DNA of 64,000 nucleotides from CAVYHJ01 sp963768165 [NCBI: uncultured bacterium] (lineage in GTDB: Bacteria; UBP4; UBA4092): positions 248,001-312,000 of the forward strand of contig CAVYHJ010000001.1 of the NCBI GenBank assembly GCA_963768165.1, read 5' to 3'. Below the pieces are notes generated by a model that made no database searches, was not told the origin of the DNA, and was given only the letters and a program-made list of their open reading frames with translations. Each line of letters starts with the position of its first letter. Position 1 is the first letter of the stretch. This document shows, piece after piece, positions 63,923-64,000 of the stretch. The translations under genes and the position numbers were made by a program.

Positions 63923-64000
63923 GGATAGAACTTAATTCCTGACTCCTATTTTCTCAACTCTTGTTTTTACTCGTCTTTATCTTTGGAAGTGACGATTTGA

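Overview
The window (about 42% GC by eye) comes from an uncultivated-type Gram-negative bacterium of the PVC/FCB or candidate-phylum sphere. Pointers are a planctomycete-style DUF1549/DUF1553 plus DUF1501 secreted pair, a Planctomycetes/Verrucomicrobia-type microcompartment locus, System II cytochrome c maturation (CcsB/ResB), a pyruvoyl-dependent arginine decarboxylase, an archaeal-type phosphoglycerate mutase and a CE15 esterase. No rRNA, tRNA or CRISPR array was seen, so the phylum cannot be fixed from here.

Layout. 1-7.3 kb: a giant TPR protein, open at the left edge, whose C-terminus is a complete DnaA-type AAA+ domain without the DnaA DNA-binding domain; this is the most unusual gene. 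7.4-9.8 kb: arginine decarboxylase, Fpg/MutM and a homocysteine S-methyltransferase-like protein. 9.9-11.1 kb: a secreted seven-repeat beta-propeller-like protein. 11.3-15.9 kb (minus): a microcompartment operon (class II aldolase, two BMC-H shell proteins, PduL phosphotransacylase, flavoprotein-like protein, CoA-acylating aldehyde dehydrogenase). It fits fucose/rhamnose breakdown through lactaldehyde, and four non-shell proteins carry likely encapsulation helices; no pentameric shell gene is present. 16.0-24.8 kb (minus): response regulator, GAF histidine kinase, proC, yggS, ccsB, resB, polyprenyl synthase, apgM. 25-31 kb: methyltransferase, CE15 glucuronoyl esterase, small zinc-ribbon and membrane proteins, a DUF4258/YgiT-type toxin-antitoxin-like pair, DUF1501. 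31.3-33.1 kb: DUF1549/DUF1553 cytochrome-like gene broken by one frameshift. 33.3-39.0 kb: a kelch-RHS giant secreted protein, also frameshifted, in a poly-G tract. 39-45 kb: Q-rich membrane protein, aldo/keto reductase with the remnant of a second copy, EF-P, VOC protein, lone nucleotidyltransferase. 45-51.4 kb (plus): sugar ABC transporter without ATPase, rhomboid protease, zinc dehydrogenase and PfkB kinase. 51.4-60 kb: PurU, uroporphyrinogen-decarboxylase-like protein, phosphoesterase, LigA, MBL hydrolase, Lon, glycosyltransferase. 60.7-64 kb: a pseudopilin and two tandem kelch-repeat secreted proteins paralogous to the kelch part of the RHS protein.

The intergenic DNA holds several unrelated families of short palindromic elements: two 89-bp long hairpins with matched arm changes, a GGGA-tetraloop hairpin in three copies, a 28-bp perfect palindrome, a 117-bp MITE-like element, and a family whose hairpin stems differ between copies but stay paired. 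Two decayed gene fragments (a zinc-ribbon gene and the 3' end of an aldo/keto reductase) show recent local duplication and decay.

Functionally the region suits a saprophyte of plant or algal polysaccharide: CE15 esterase, sugar ABC transport, dehydrogenase/kinase, and deoxysugar breakdown inside a microcompartment, together with large secreted repeat proteins.
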